Source: Bacteroidales bacterium
Lineage (GTDB): Bacteria; Bacteroidota; Bacteroidia; Bacteroidales; GCA-2748055
Length of the DNA stretch: 64,000 nucleotides
Assembly (NCBI GenBank): GCA_021740585.1
Contig: JAIOZM010000005.1
Coordinates: 1 to 64,000, forward strand
Direction: 5' to 3'
The notes below the pieces were generated by a model. That model searched no databases, was not told the DNA's origin, and was given only the letters and a program-made list of their open reading frames with translations. This document shows positions 18,780 to 28,506 of the stretch, piece by piece (position 1 is the first letter of the stretch; each line of letters begins with the position of its first letter). A program made the position numbers and the translations under genes.

Positions 18780-20123
18780 TTATAGTCTTTTTTTAATTTC
18801 CTCAGTTTCCTTCTCGAATCCAGGTTTTTCTAGCAGAGCAAACATATTTGTTTTGTATGCTTCAACGCCAGGTTGATTGAATGGATTAATATTGAGGAGA
18901 TATCCGCTTATTCCGCATGCTTTTTCAAAGAAATATACCAGTAGTCCCAGATTGTATTCATTAATACGGTCAATTTCTATTCGAATGTTTGGAACCCCAC
19001 CGTCAACATGTGCCAGCATAGTGCCAAGTTCAGCCTTTGAGTTTACTTCAGAAATTCGTTTATTGGCAATATAATTGAGCTGATCTAAATTGTCGATATC
19101 TGAAGGGATTTTCATTGTTTTATCAGATCCGGTCACTGAGATAACGGTTTCAAAAATATGTCGTTCACCTTCCTGAATATATTGCCCCATGGAATGCAGA
19201 TCGGCTGTGAAATAAACACTGGCAGGGAAAATTCCTTTGTTTTCTTTTCCTTCACTTTCACCATACAATTGCTTCCACCATTCTGATAAATAAACCAGTT
19301 TGTCGTGATAATTTGCTAAAATTTCAATCTTTTTTCCTTTTAAATATAGTGCATGACGGGTTGCGGCATAAATGGCAGCAGGATTTTCTTCAAATGAAAC
19401 TTCCGGAGAAGTTAAAGACTCCATCTTTTTTGCACCGTTAATGAATTCGCGGATTGAGTAACCGGCAATTGCAATGGGAAGGAGCCCAACCGGTGTTAAT
19501 ACAGAATATCTTCCACCTGCATCATCGGGAATTACAAAGCTTTGATACCCTTCAATATTAGCAAGCTTACGCAGAGCGCCTTTTTTGGCATCTGTTATGG
19601 CAATAATTAATTCTTTTGCCTGATCTTTTCCTACCTGTTCTTCAAGTTGATTTTTTAGAATACGAAAAGCCACTGCCGGCTCTGTGGTGGTACCCGACTT
19701 TGAAATTACTACAATACCAAACTTTTTACCTTTTAATAAAGCAGATAATTCAACAATGTATTCTTCAACAAGGTTTTGCCCGGCAAAAAGAACTCTGGGA
19801 TATTTCCCTTTATTCTCCAGCCACTCAAAACTGCTGCTCATGGCTTCGAGGAAAAATTTGGCTCCCAGATAAGAACCTCCAATACCTATCACAACAACGA
19901 AATCGACTTTATTGGCAAGTTCATTGGCGCACTTTTCAATGGATTGAATTTCATTTTCTGAGATTTGAGAAGGCAGGTCAACCCATCCAAGGAAATCACT
20001 CCCCTCACCTGTTTTATTATGAAGACTGCTAAGCTGTTTCTGAGCTTCTTCTGAAAATGAGAATACTTCTTCTTTGCTTACAAAATTATGAATCTTACTG
20101 ATATCAAGCCTGAAATTTTTCAT
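18780..20123 (-). CDS. pgi: Glucose-6-phosphate isomerase
   Basis: PGI interconverts glucose-6-phosphate and fructose-6-phosphate. The protein has VVIGIGGSYLGAKF in the first SIS domain, the phosphate-binding VISKSGTTTEPAVAFR motif, and the active-site region GESEGKENKGIFP with the catalytic Glu. I chose the ATG at 20123 (MKNFRLDISKI), giving 447 residues, because this is the usual start and length in the short bacterial PGI group. The longer frame adds 16 residues with no family support. Confidence 0.95.
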   Translation of the reverse strand: MKNFRLDISKIHNFVSKEEVFSFSEEAQKQLSSLHNKTGEGSDFLGWVDLPSQISENEIQSIEKCANELANKVDFVVVIGIGGSYLGAKFFLEAMSSSFEWLENKGKYPRVLFAGQNLVEEYIVELSALLKGKKFGIVVISKSGTTTEPAVAFRILKNQLEEQVGKDQAKELIIAITDAKKGALRKLANIEGYQSFVIPDDAGGRYSVLTPVGLLPIAIAGYSIREFINGAKKMESLTSPEVSFEENPAAIYAATRHALYLKGKKIEILANYHDKLVYLSEWWKQLYGESEGKENKGIFPASVYFTADLHSMGQYIQEGERHIFETVISVTGSDKTMKIPSDIDNLDQLNYIANKRISEVNSKAELGTMLAHVDGGVPNIRIEIDRINEYNLGLLVYFFEKACGISGYLLNINPFNQPGVEAYKTNMFALLEKPGFEKETEEIKKRL

Positions 20124-20282
20124 TTGCCTTAAAATATTATTGTTTGTTATAAATTTCTTTTGAAGGGGCAAATTTAGAAAGAATTATCCACTTTTTTTTC
20201 AATAAAAGTTGAAGCTTAGACTGTAAGATGAAAGAATAATATGTGACCAATAAATTTTACAAAGCCTGAAGAAAGAATAGGG

Positions 20283-21233
20283 TTATTCCTCATTAAGAAT
20301 TTTAACATCCTGAATTCTTCTGCTTAAAATGTCAGAATAGACTTTAGAATCTTTATTCTCGTATTTCCCCCAGGCTAACTGGGAATATTCGAGGGCTTTT
20401 TCATACTCGCTTAATATTTCATAAACAACAGCTAAATTATGTGCAGAACGTCCCTGAGTTTTTCTTTTTTTGCGTTCCATCGAAATTTCAAAACTGGCAA
20501 TGGCAGCCTCCCAATTATTCACTTCCATCATTCGGGCACCTTGTGCGAGGTCTTTATCACGGCCGCCTTTTTTATAATAAGTGCGGGTAACCCTTTGCCA
20601 GTATGGAGTGATTCTTTTTCCATAGGCTCTGCCGGCATCATAGCTAAGGTAAATTACAGGGTCGGATTCAACAGCTGTATTTATGATATTAATTAAATTA
20701 TTATCATAGGAATTTATTCTTCCGCTTTTTGAAAACTTATATTCTTCAATAACTGAATTTGAGGCGAGATCGTAAATTCTAAATCCTAGTTTAGCATCAA
20801 TAAATTCACCGTTTCGATCTGTATCAAAATATTCTAGAGATAGCACAGCATCGGCATTGTATTCCAGACAAATTCCCTTTAAATCTGCTGTCGGTAACAA
20901 TGGGGCCATATTGCCAGGTTTGCCTTCGGTAATCATTTCAATATTTGTTCTGATAAAGCGAATATGAATATTATCATCTACCTGATCTATTAAACCATCG
21001 ATACATTTCTGTCCGGCAAACCGGTCTTGTCCAATTCCTTCACCCGTAATTCCACCTTCTAGTATATTAATAAGTTTAGTATTACGTGCACTTCTGTCGA
21101 TAACAGCAATAGTTTTAATGTGCTCAGGAAATCTTAGAGAGGCCGGGAATAATGCGTCAAATGAAATGGAGGGGGCAGCAAAAATAAAAAATGTCAGCAA
21201 AAGGATCAGGCTATTTTTAATTTGGGTTTTCAT
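20283..21233 (-). CDS. Exported DUF6340-family protein with C-terminal TPR
   Basis: A 316-residue protein with a signal peptide (about residues 1-24). It contains the HIKTIAVIDRSARN motif that marks the DUF6340 family of Bacteroidota envelope proteins, and a C-terminal pair of TPR-like helices (about 235-300, AHNLAVVYEILSEYEKAL). There is no lipobox Cys, although many relatives are lipoproteins. Function unknown. It lies 159 bp upstream of pgi on the same strand. Confidence 0.7.
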   Translation of the reverse strand: MKTQIKNSLILLLTFFIFAAPSISFDALFPASLRFPEHIKTIAVIDRSARNTKLINILEGGITGEGIGQDRFAGQKCIDGLIDQVDDNIHIRFIRTNIEMITEGKPGNMAPLLPTADLKGICLEYNADAVLSLEYFDTDRNGEFIDAKLGFRIYDLASNSVIEEYKFSKSGRINSYDNNLINIINTAVESDPVIYLSYDAGRAYGKRITPYWQRVTRTYYKKGGRDKDLAQGARMMEVNNWEAAIASFEISMERKKRKTQGRSAHNLAVVYEILSEYEKALEYSQLAWGKYENKDSKVYSDILSRRIQDVKILNEE

Positions 21234-21430
21234 TGTTGAGGATTTTAGTGATTAATCAGGTTTTAATCTGATAAATAGATCGCAAATACAGTACCAAATA
21301 TTACTTTTTTATCAATTTGCTATTTATAGGGTATAAAGATAGCTTAAGCAATATTTCTTATTAGAGCTATTAAAAACTTTTTGCATGACTTGCCTCGATA
21401 GATTTTTTGTATTCCAGATTTACAATCTCT

Positions 21431-22051
21431 CTATTTCGTTCCAAACAACCGGTCGCCCGCGTCCCCCAATCCCGGTACGATATAGCCATTCTCATTTAAT
21501 TTTTCATCGAGGGCTGCCAGGTAGATGTCAACATCGGGATGATCTCTTTCAATTCGTGCCACACCTTCAGGGGCTCCAACAATACATACCAGTTTTATGA
21601 TTTTAGCACCAAATTTCTTTACACTGCTTATGGCCGCACTTGCACTGCCTCCTGTGGCCAGCATTGGATCCAGAATCATAACTACTGCATCCGGGGTATT
21701 TGGGGGGAACTTTGAATAATAATCCTGAGGTTCGAGGGTTACATGATCCCGAAATAAACCGATATGACCTACCTTAGCGGTAGGAATCAGATTCGAAATA
21801 CCATCAACCATTCCCAGTCCGGCGCGAAGGATGGGGATTAGCACAATGTCTCTGGCTAATTCAGCCGTATGACATGGTCCGACAGGTGTTTCTATATCAA
21901 TTTCATTCAGAGGAATATCCTGAGTTATTTCATAAGCCATTAATGCAGCCATTTCATCGAGGTTTTCCCGAAAATCTTTTGTGCCGGTTTCTTTTCTTCT
22001 AATTATTGAAAGTTTATGGGTAATCAGGGGGTGATCAAGAATATTTAGCAT
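21431..22051 (-). CDS. upp: Uracil phosphoribosyltransferase
   Basis: UPRT salvages uracil to UMP with PRPP. It has [15 protein letters not shown], the PRPP-binding loop [14 protein letters not shown] and the uracil-binding segment near [11 protein letters not shown]. The start is uncertain by six codons: an in-frame ATG lies at 22069, but MLNILDHP at 22051 fits the family better and gives 206 residues. Full length. It stands alone between hypothetical genes. Confidence 0.94.
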   Translation of the reverse strand: MLNILDHPLITHKLSIIRRKETGTKDFRENLDEMAALMAYEITQDIPLNEIDIETPVGPCHTAELARDIVLIPILRAGLGMVDGISNLIPTAKVGHIGLFRDHVTLEPQDYYSKFPPNTPDAVVMILDPMLATGGSASAAISSVKKFGAKIIKLVCIVGAPEGVARIERDHPDVDIYLAALDEKLNENGYIVPGLGDAGDRLFGTK

Positions 22052-22109
22052 ATAATGGATTTTACACAAAGATAGGAAAAGCTGTCAGAAATTTGTTTAA
22101 TTTATCCCC

Positions 22110-22892
22110 TCAATAAACAACAATATAATCTGTATATTGATGATCCAGCGACTCAGGGAGGTATGAATCGAATTTTCTGGAAGTTCCCTCAATGTTTAGC
22201 CACTGTTGATAAAAGGCATCTGATGCAGGACCCAGTGGTACAGGAAAATATTGGTCTCTGCGATCTGCAGAATCAAAAACGGTAATTAACATATAGCTTC
22301 CAATTTTTGCACCTCTGTTGCCTTTTAAAACATAATTATAGAATCCATCTATATTTTCCTGATATGCCTGATGGAACTCATTTTCTACAAAGGTCTCGAA
22401 TTCCTTTTGCAGGCTGGGCTCAATATCAAAATACCTGACGGCAATAATCTCTCCAATTACTGGAGCTATTATTTTTGAGAAACCCAGAACCACGTAGTCT
22501 GTAAAAGGTATTACTGTTTCTACAAGTTTTTGCTCCGGAGCGTGAAATTGAAACCTGTTCAGAACAGCGTTCCATTGCGGATAATTCGACCAATCGGAAG
22601 CAGGGAAATAATAATCGCGGGTGGTTTTAAAATCAAATGTCCAGGCAAAAATATATTCTCCATTTCTTTCTCCCCGGTCGCCTTTCATAACCCATCCACC
22701 TGCACCTTTAGAGTGAGCCGCAATATTATCGCACCATTGATTATAGTAATTCAACAGGATAATTTCATTAACTCCCTCACACATCTCGAGTTCACGAATG
22801 GAGACAACTTCAGGAAGAAATTGAGCATTTAAATTTTGATTTTGAATGATCATCAGCAGGATCAGGCCGGATAGAGATACTAATCGTTTCAT
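22110..22892 (-). CDS. Exported protein with two tandem ~120-residue ferredoxin-like domains
   Basis: A 260-residue protein with a signal peptide ending near residue 23 (NLNAQ). The mature part is a clear internal duplication with a period of 120 residues. VMKGDRGERNGEY (68-80) pairs with VLKGNRGAKIGSY (188-200), TRDYYFP (91-97) with RRDQYFP (211-217), and FTDYVVL (130-136) with YTDYIVV (253-259). The pattern of alternating strands and helices suggests dimeric alpha-beta-barrel domains (NIPSNAP/EthD-like) fused as a pseudo-dimer. I do not recognise a specific family and assign no function. Confidence 0.65.
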   Translation of the reverse strand: MKRLVSLSGLILLMIIQNQNLNAQFLPEVVSIRELEMCEGVNEIILLNYYNQWCDNIAAHSKGAGGWVMKGDRGERNGEYIFAWTFDFKTTRDYYFPASDWSNYPQWNAVLNRFQFHAPEQKLVETVIPFTDYVVLGFSKIIAPVIGEIIAVRYFDIEPSLQKEFETFVENEFHQAYQENIDGFYNYVLKGNRGAKIGSYMLITVFDSADRRDQYFPVPLGPASDAFYQQWLNIEGTSRKFDSYLPESLDHQYTDYIVVY

Positions 22893-23224
22893 GATTCCAT
22901 GGTTTTAATTAAAGTCTTATGAAAAGAACAGCTTATTAAGAAATTTGAAGCGATAATTCAATTAACACAAAAAACACTTTTTTATAAAAATAGCTTTTTA
23001 CAGACTCCATGTCAAGTAATAAACCATTTAAAAATAATTTATTAAACATGTTCATTGATACTTCAATTAAAAATTTATTCTGATGGATAAGATTCTAATA
23101 TCTCCTTTGGTTTCTCAGAAATCCCAAATATTTTTGTTTAGACTTGATCTGGGAAAAAGCCTTTTTGAAGTGTGGCTTGGTTATTTTAAATAATAAATCG
23201 TGAAGTAAATTGAGGCAGAATTTT
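22893..23224. other. Intergenic region, nothing recognised
   Basis: About 330 bp of AT-rich sequence between two minus-strand genes. I see no ORF, RNA fold, repeat or convincing terminator. Confidence 0.5.
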
Positions 23225-24316
23225 TTAAAGAAAAATCCTATAATCAAATAAGCAGGAGTCAGCGTCTAAAGTTGAAAATTCAAAATCCCAGGTTTTCCCA
23301 ATACGGGAAAGATCAATAAATGTTAAATCCGATTTTTTAATTGACTTAGATTTTAGATTTTCCTTAAACATAATTTTAAGTTCTTCTTCATTTTTATTTT
23401 TAAGGAGCTCAAAAAGATTTTGTAAATAATTTCTATCCTGAATGCTGATTTCATTTACAGATTTTACCGAGTAAGTCTCTTTGGACCTGCCATAAGAAAA
23501 TAGTCCAACTTTTTTATTATTTCTTATAAGACCGTGTTTACTTATATTCTGGATCATTTCAACCGATGCATGAAAGAGGTCTCTCTGAGTGGTATATGGG
23601 AAATCAGATTCTTTAAGATTATTCTCAATCATTTGAATTACCGGAAGCAGGGTCTCATGCCTGAAGTCGCTTTTATACAGAAGATATTGGTCGGATTTGA
23701 AAAGTTCATTGTCGAGCTGGATAATCTCATCAAAGATGATCTTCTTTTTTTCCTTAGTGATCATACTTTCTGGTGGGCCAAAACTCAGCATTATATAAAA
23801 AATGGAAAAATCTTTACTGTCAGGTTCAAAATGAAAATTTAATTTATTGCCTGTCTTTCTGGCCATTTCGATTAAACCCAGAGAGGCTCCACCTTTATCG
23901 GTATATTTACCTTCAACCAATACCGTTTTATATAGCTTTGAGAGGTCTTCCTGATTTAAGGTATTCAGGTATTCAATTTTTTGAGAAAGTAACTCGATTT
24001 TCTCATTTCTGATTGGATTTGCAGAAGCAATATGAAGAAAATTGTTCTGTACGCGAATAAAAAACGCATTTTCAAGTTTGCCATTGCTGTTTCTTTTTTT
24101 GCTGTCCACTCCATGTCTGGCTACATTTTGAAAACATTCAGCAACAAGAAATACGGCCTTTTTCTTAATTTTACCGAGTTCATTTTTCTCGAGATAAGAT
24201 TCAGAAAGGTCTACGATTTTTTCAACAATGGAATCTTTAAAACTACCATAATAGGCGAGTGTAAGGTCATCCTTTTTAAGGCGATGGTAATAATCGATCA
24301 GGTTGAATTCTTTCAA
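23225..24316 (-). CDS. Tandem SiaB-like (DUF6272) GHKL-fold protein with degenerate second copy
   Basis: A 363-residue cytosolic protein made of two homologous halves (about residues 15-180 and 205-363). The first has a GHKL N-box AECFQNVARHG (59-69) and a glycine box DKGGASLGLIEMAR (140-153), as in SiaB-type serine kinases, which phosphorylate STAS-domain proteins in partner-switch signalling. The second half keeps the N-box helix VEMIQNISKHG (252-262), but its glycine box has become KKSDLTFIDLSRIG, without the nucleotide-binding glycines. This suggests one active and one pseudo-ATPase domain, perhaps an intramolecular dimer. No STAS protein or phosphatase is in the window. Confidence 0.72.
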   Translation of the reverse strand: MKEFNLIDYYHRLKKDDLTLAYYGSFKDSIVEKIVDLSESYLEKNELGKIKKKAVFLVAECFQNVARHGVDSKKRNSNGKLENAFFIRVQNNFLHIASANPIRNEKIELLSQKIEYLNTLNQEDLSKLYKTVLVEGKYTDKGGASLGLIEMARKTGNKLNFHFEPDSKDFSIFYIMLSFGPPESMITKEKKKIIFDEIIQLDNELFKSDQYLLYKSDFRHETLLPVIQMIENNLKESDFPYTTQRDLFHASVEMIQNISKHGLIRNNKKVGLFSYGRSKETYSVKSVNEISIQDRNYLQNLFELLKNKNEEELKIMFKENLKSKSIKKSDLTFIDLSRIGKTWDFEFSTLDADSCLFDYRIFL

Positions 24317-24422
24317 AAGGGGCGATTTTAGAGATCCAAATATTGAAATAAATTTATGTTAAATACATCAGCAAAACAAATATTCTAAAAACTAAAAAGA
24401 TAATCCAACTCTAATACAGATA

Positions 24423-25187
24423 TTACTTTAATTCAAGCAATTCGATTTTCCGAAATTCAGTTGGAGCACTTTCTGCCTGAATGGCAATATAGCCTTTGGA
24501 AAGAGCAAGTCCTTCAAAATGCCTGTAAGATTCAGGTAAGTCTCCCCCAATTACCGGCTTTCTATATGTCATAACGGTATCACCATTAACAATATGATGG
24601 ATAATACTGTCCCCAAATACCACGGCCTCAAATCTGACCCACTGATCACCATTAAAAGTTTTTGAATTGGATCTTATACAATGTTCAGTAATAAGATTTC
24701 CATTTATCTCAATATGAGTTCCTGGAGTACAAACGTTACCTGTCGGCCTTTCATCATCTTCAATTCCACCAAGAAGCTGCGCTTCAATAGAAACCGGAAA
24801 AGACTGGTCCAGTTCTATGCTTTCAGGAGGTTGACAATGTAACATTATGCCATTATTCCGGATTGCCCAGGCTTGTCCTCCCGTTACTTGCTCACCTGTG
24901 AACCGGTATTCAAAGCGAATCTTATAATTTGAGTAACTTTTTTCGTAAAAAAGATGACCAAATTCATCCGAAAAATTTTCATATTCCTCATAAGAGACTT
25001 TTAAAACAGAATCGCTGACCCGGAAGGTATTTTTGTAATTAATACCCAATTCCGAATGATTGAATTTTGGAGTCCAGCCTTCAAGATTTTCCCCGTTAAA
25101 GAGCTGAATCCAGTTTTCTTCTTTTTGGGTAGCGGGATTGCAAGAGATTAAAAGAAGGATTAGAATGAAGATTGAGAATTGTCTCAT
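24423..25187 (-). CDS. DUF1080 lipoprotein (3-keto-disaccharide hydrolase-like)
   Basis: A 254-residue lipoprotein: a short hydrophobic signal with lipobox LLISC, Cys at residue 16. The rest is a DUF1080 concanavalin-like jelly-roll beginning IQLFNGENLEGWTP, the family hallmark, and closing with GYIAIQAESAPTEFRKIELL. Characterised DUF1080 proteins cleave 3-keto-glycosides, and others may only bind sugars. It is divergent from a second DUF1080 gene starting 171 bp away, so the two probably share a regulatory region. Confidence 0.85.
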   Translation of the reverse strand: MRQFSIFILILLLISCNPATQKEENWIQLFNGENLEGWTPKFNHSELGINYKNTFRVSDSVLKVSYEEYENFSDEFGHLFYEKSYSNYKIRFEYRFTGEQVTGGQAWAIRNNGIMLHCQPPESIELDQSFPVSIEAQLLGGIEDDERPTGNVCTPGTHIEINGNLITEHCIRSNSKTFNGDQWVRFEAVVFGDSIIHHIVNGDTVMTYRKPVIGGDLPESYRHFEGLALSKGYIAIQAESAPTEFRKIELLELK

Positions 25188-25357
25188 TTATTTAAATTAA
25201 TTTTTGATCAAGATATGAATTCAAACTTATACCTGAAAGGAAATCGATGTTAAATATTTATGCGGTATTGAGTTGAAAGGTCTAAATTCTGGTTTTAAAG
25301 CTCTGTTTTCATTAAAAATTCTTAATTTGTCGGAAATATCATTTAATAGATTCCAAC

Positions 25358-26104
25358 ATGAAAAACATAATCAGTCTTTGCAGCCTTTTGGTTTTTATTT
25401 CTACGATGAGCTTTTCACAAAGCAATCCGCAAATTATTCCGGAAGATGCCGTTTCACTTTTTAACGGAAAAGATTTTAAAGGATGGAAGATACCCGAAGG
25501 CGATAACGGACATTGGAAGATAGTAAACTCGGTAATCGATTATGATGCGGAAAGTGAGGCTATTAACGATAAGAATTTGTGGACAGAAAAAAGCTATAAG
25601 GATTTTGTATTATACATCGACTGGAGAATAAAGGAAACACCCTGGGAAAACCCCCGGGTTCCAATTATTTTACCGAGTGGTTTGAATAAAAAGGACGAAA
25701 AAGGAAAAGATATTGTAACAAAAGTCCCGGATTCCGATTCGGGCATATTACTTAGAGGGAATGATAAATCGCAATGTAACATTTGGTGTTGGCCGGTTGG
25801 TTCAGGGGAAGTTTACGGCTACAGAACGGATAAAAACCTTCCTGCTGAAGTAAGGAGAGGAGTGACACCAAAGTTGAATGCCGATAATAATATTGGAGAA
25901 TGGAACAGATTCGTAATTACTCTTATTGACAATGTTTTAACTGTAAACCTGAACGGTTATAATGTAATTGAAGAAGCCGAGTTGCCGGGACTACCTGAAA
26001 GCGGAGCTATAGGACTTCAGCATCATGGTGCTAAAAGAGATGGTGAATGGATTAGTCCGCCAGCTTTGGTGCAATTCAGAAATATATATATCAAAGAGTT
26101 GTAG
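25358..26104 (+). CDS. Exported DUF1080 protein (3-keto-disaccharide hydrolase-like)
   Basis: A 248-residue protein with a type I signal peptide (cleavage near residue 20, SFSQ). The single DUF1080 domain begins AVSLFNGKDFKGWK and contains DSGILLRGNDKSQCNIW and GAIGLQHHG, typical of the family and of LamG-like folds. It differs from its divergent neighbour in lacking a lipobox, so it is probably free in the periplasm. The pairing suggests two related activities on oxidised or ordinary glycosides; this is an inference. Confidence 0.85.
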   Translation: MKNIISLCSLLVFISTMSFSQSNPQIIPEDAVSLFNGKDFKGWKIPEGDNGHWKIVNSVIDYDAESEAINDKNLWTEKSYKDFVLYIDWRIKETPWENPRVPIILPSGLNKKDEKGKDIVTKVPDSDSGILLRGNDKSQCNIWCWPVGSGEVYGYRTDKNLPAEVRRGVTPKLNADNNIGEWNRFVITLIDNVLTVNLNGYNVIEEAELPGLPESGAIGLQHHGAKRDGEWISPPALVQFRNIYIKEL

Positions 26105-26204
26105 TTACATGCCACTATGGCTTCAACAAGGAAAGTGATTAAAGACCCGGAATCAGGTTGACATCCGAAGCGGTTTGCACTCAAACGGAATCAGGATTTG
26201 TTCG

Positions 26205-28190
26205 CTATTTCAGAATTATTCGTTCTCTAATAAACTCTTTGCCCTGAATTTCCAGCACATAAGCACCGTTTTGAAGGTCAGCTCTGGGAATACTTAGTGT
26301 TTTACCTGAAAGATTGTTATTCTCATATACAATTTTACCACTCAGGTCGATCAATCGGATTAAATCAAAATCTTCCGGAGTAATCAATTCAATATATAAT
26401 ATTTCTGAGAATGGATTCGGAAATACCTTAATTTTGCTGGAATTATTTATTTCTTTGTAGGAAGCAGGAGAGCTTATGCGATTGTCTTCTAAGTTGGACA
26501 AGGAATGTATGAATGGACCTGATCCTGCTTTTAACGAGCCAGCCGGGACACAGGCATCAGCCCGAACACCCGCTATCCGATAATAGTATTTATTGCTTAA
26601 TGCTTTCGGATCGGTATCACGATAGACTCTGAGATCTGATGAAATTTCGCCAATACTTTCCAGTCTGGTTGAATCAGATCCCCGAAAAATAACATAAGAT
26701 ACAAAGTTAATATCGCCATCCTCAATCACATAAGGTACCCAGCTTAGATTCACCCCATTGTCAGAACTAACATATTGGAGAAAAAGTGGAATGTGATATT
26801 TTGATTCTGCTAATGCAGATTCATTTCCACAGGTGTCAATTGCAGTAATTTTATATACCCATTGACGAACCTCAGGATCAGCCTCCAAATCTTCAAATAC
26901 GCTTGTTTGATCAGCGGAAATATTTCCTATCCAATTATAAATATTAAGAACCGTCGACTGACGATATATATTGTAGGAAGTGATACCAACATCAGGTGTT
27001 CGCTCCCATACAATCAGATTATTACCACTTTCAGGATCGGTGGTAACCATGCAGATATTATCTTTATCGTAGGGCTTTGATATTTCTACAAAAATTGTAT
27101 CAGTAAATTCACAAATTTTGTTTTCTGATGAAACTTTGAGCCAATATTGACCACTTTCTGAAACATTGATGCTTTGCTGATTACTGCCGTTATTCCATAA
27201 ATAGGAGTCGTATGGTGTTGTTAGATTAAGCTCTATCAAATCTCCTTCGCAAGCTATTATGTCTTCACCCAGACTGAATTCAGGTAATGCGGGATCAACA
27301 AATAATTGAACGATGTCATTTCCAACACAAGACTTATCTGTAGTTACTGTAAGAGTATAATTACCTGCATCACTAACAATTATCCTACTTGATACGTCTG
27401 CTGTATTCCAAAGGTAGGAGGCATAATTTCCCGGGGTATTAAAAATATGCGAATTCCCTTCACAAATGGTAACATCTGGCCCGAGATCGGGTTGTGGATT
27501 TGGGTTTACAATAAGAGTAGCCGAAGCGGTGACTGTATAGGCGCAATTATTAGAAATTCTTAATCTAAAAGACCGGCCGTTATCTCCTGTACTTGGTAAA
27601 TAGCTGAGAAGAGATTGGTCTTCCCCCTCTAAACCTTGCCATTGTCCGCCCGATAATTTTGTTTCCCATTGATATACAATTTCACTTCCGGTACCCAGCC
27701 CTTCAAAAAACACTTCAACACCTTCACATATTTCTACATTTTCGGGATGAGAAATAACGGAAGGGGGAGTAGAATTGTAACTAACTTCAACTTCATTGGT
27801 GAAATAGCTGGTTCCATTACATGTAACTTCACATTGGTATGGAAAAGTAGAATGGTTGTTTACTTCATATCTGTTTTCGGTTGCTCCTAAAACCATAATC
27901 CAACCGTAATCCCAACCATTTCCGGTATTATAGAAATCGTAGGTATACCATTGGTAGGTTACAGGTCCGGTACAAGTATTATCCAGCGGATTGACGGCAT
28001 ATAAAACGATGTCGGAACCAGAGCAGCCGTTTACCTGCGGACCTGCTTCAACATACTGACATTCGAAATTAAGATTACATATTTCAATAAATGGATCCGC
28101 TTTAAGGTTTGCAAAACCTAATAGCATTGATACAAAAAGTAGAATGAATTTTGAAATAGTGGTTTTTGGGCTGGCTTTAATATGAAGCAT
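26205..28190 (-). CDS. T9SS-secreted protein with Ig-like and PKD-like domains
   Basis: Predicted 661 residues, using the ATG at 28190 (MLHIKASPK), which places a signal peptide directly before LKADPF; the longest frame adds 19 residues. The mature protein has several Ig/PKD-like beta-sandwich domains with regular cysteines (repeats of CEGxxxxFxxxG, LGPDVTICEGN, LGEDIIACEGD). Two fibronectin-III-like segments with SYNIYR and SYVIFRGSD follow. A C-terminal type A sorting domain starts VFPNPFSEILYIE and ends RERIILK. It is probably a surface adhesin or scaffold; no catalytic domain is visible. Confidence 0.82.
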   Translation of the reverse strand: MLHIKASPKTTISKFILLFVSMLLGFANLKADPFIEICNLNFECQYVEAGPQVNGCSGSDIVLYAVNPLDNTCTGPVTYQWYTYDFYNTGNGWDYGWIMVLGATENRYEVNNHSTFPYQCEVTCNGTSYFTNEVEVSYNSTPPSVISHPENVEICEGVEVFFEGLGTGSEIVYQWETKLSGGQWQGLEGEDQSLLSYLPSTGDNGRSFRLRISNNCAYTVTASATLIVNPNPQPDLGPDVTICEGNSHIFNTPGNYASYLWNTADVSSRIIVSDAGNYTLTVTTDKSCVGNDIVQLFVDPALPEFSLGEDIIACEGDLIELNLTTPYDSYLWNNGSNQQSINVSESGQYWLKVSSENKICEFTDTIFVEISKPYDKDNICMVTTDPESGNNLIVWERTPDVGITSYNIYRQSTVLNIYNWIGNISADQTSVFEDLEADPEVRQWVYKITAIDTCGNESALAESKYHIPLFLQYVSSDNGVNLSWVPYVIEDGDINFVSYVIFRGSDSTRLESIGEISSDLRVYRDTDPKALSNKYYYRIAGVRADACVPAGSLKAGSGPFIHSLSNLEDNRISSPASYKEINNSSKIKVFPNPFSEILYIELITPEDFDLIRLIDLSGKIVYENNNLSGKTLSIPRADLQNGAYVLEIQGKEFIRERIILK

Positions 28191-28506
28191 TAGAGAATTT
28201 AAGATTATTAATGTATGCAATATATTTAAAGACAGTATATTTAGCAATACAGGACCTTTAATTCTTAATATAAATTACAAAAGGAAAAGAACTTACTGAT
28301 AATGGGTGTTTAATGAGACTTTTTATTTTATTTACAGCTAAATTCTAAACAGAAGGGTATCACTTCCTTAAAATCTGAAGTGTAAAACACTGAACTTGTT
28401 TAATTGAAATTCGAAACAAAAAAGCTTATTATACAAATGAGGACTAATTCTTAATCAATTATTCTTCAGATTTGCCTTAAGATATATTCGTTTGGTCAGT
28501 AGTATA
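28191..28506. other. Intergenic region, nothing recognised
   Basis: About 315 bp of AT-rich DNA upstream of the Ig-like T9SS gene and downstream of ppk2. No structured element is visible. Confidence 0.5.
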
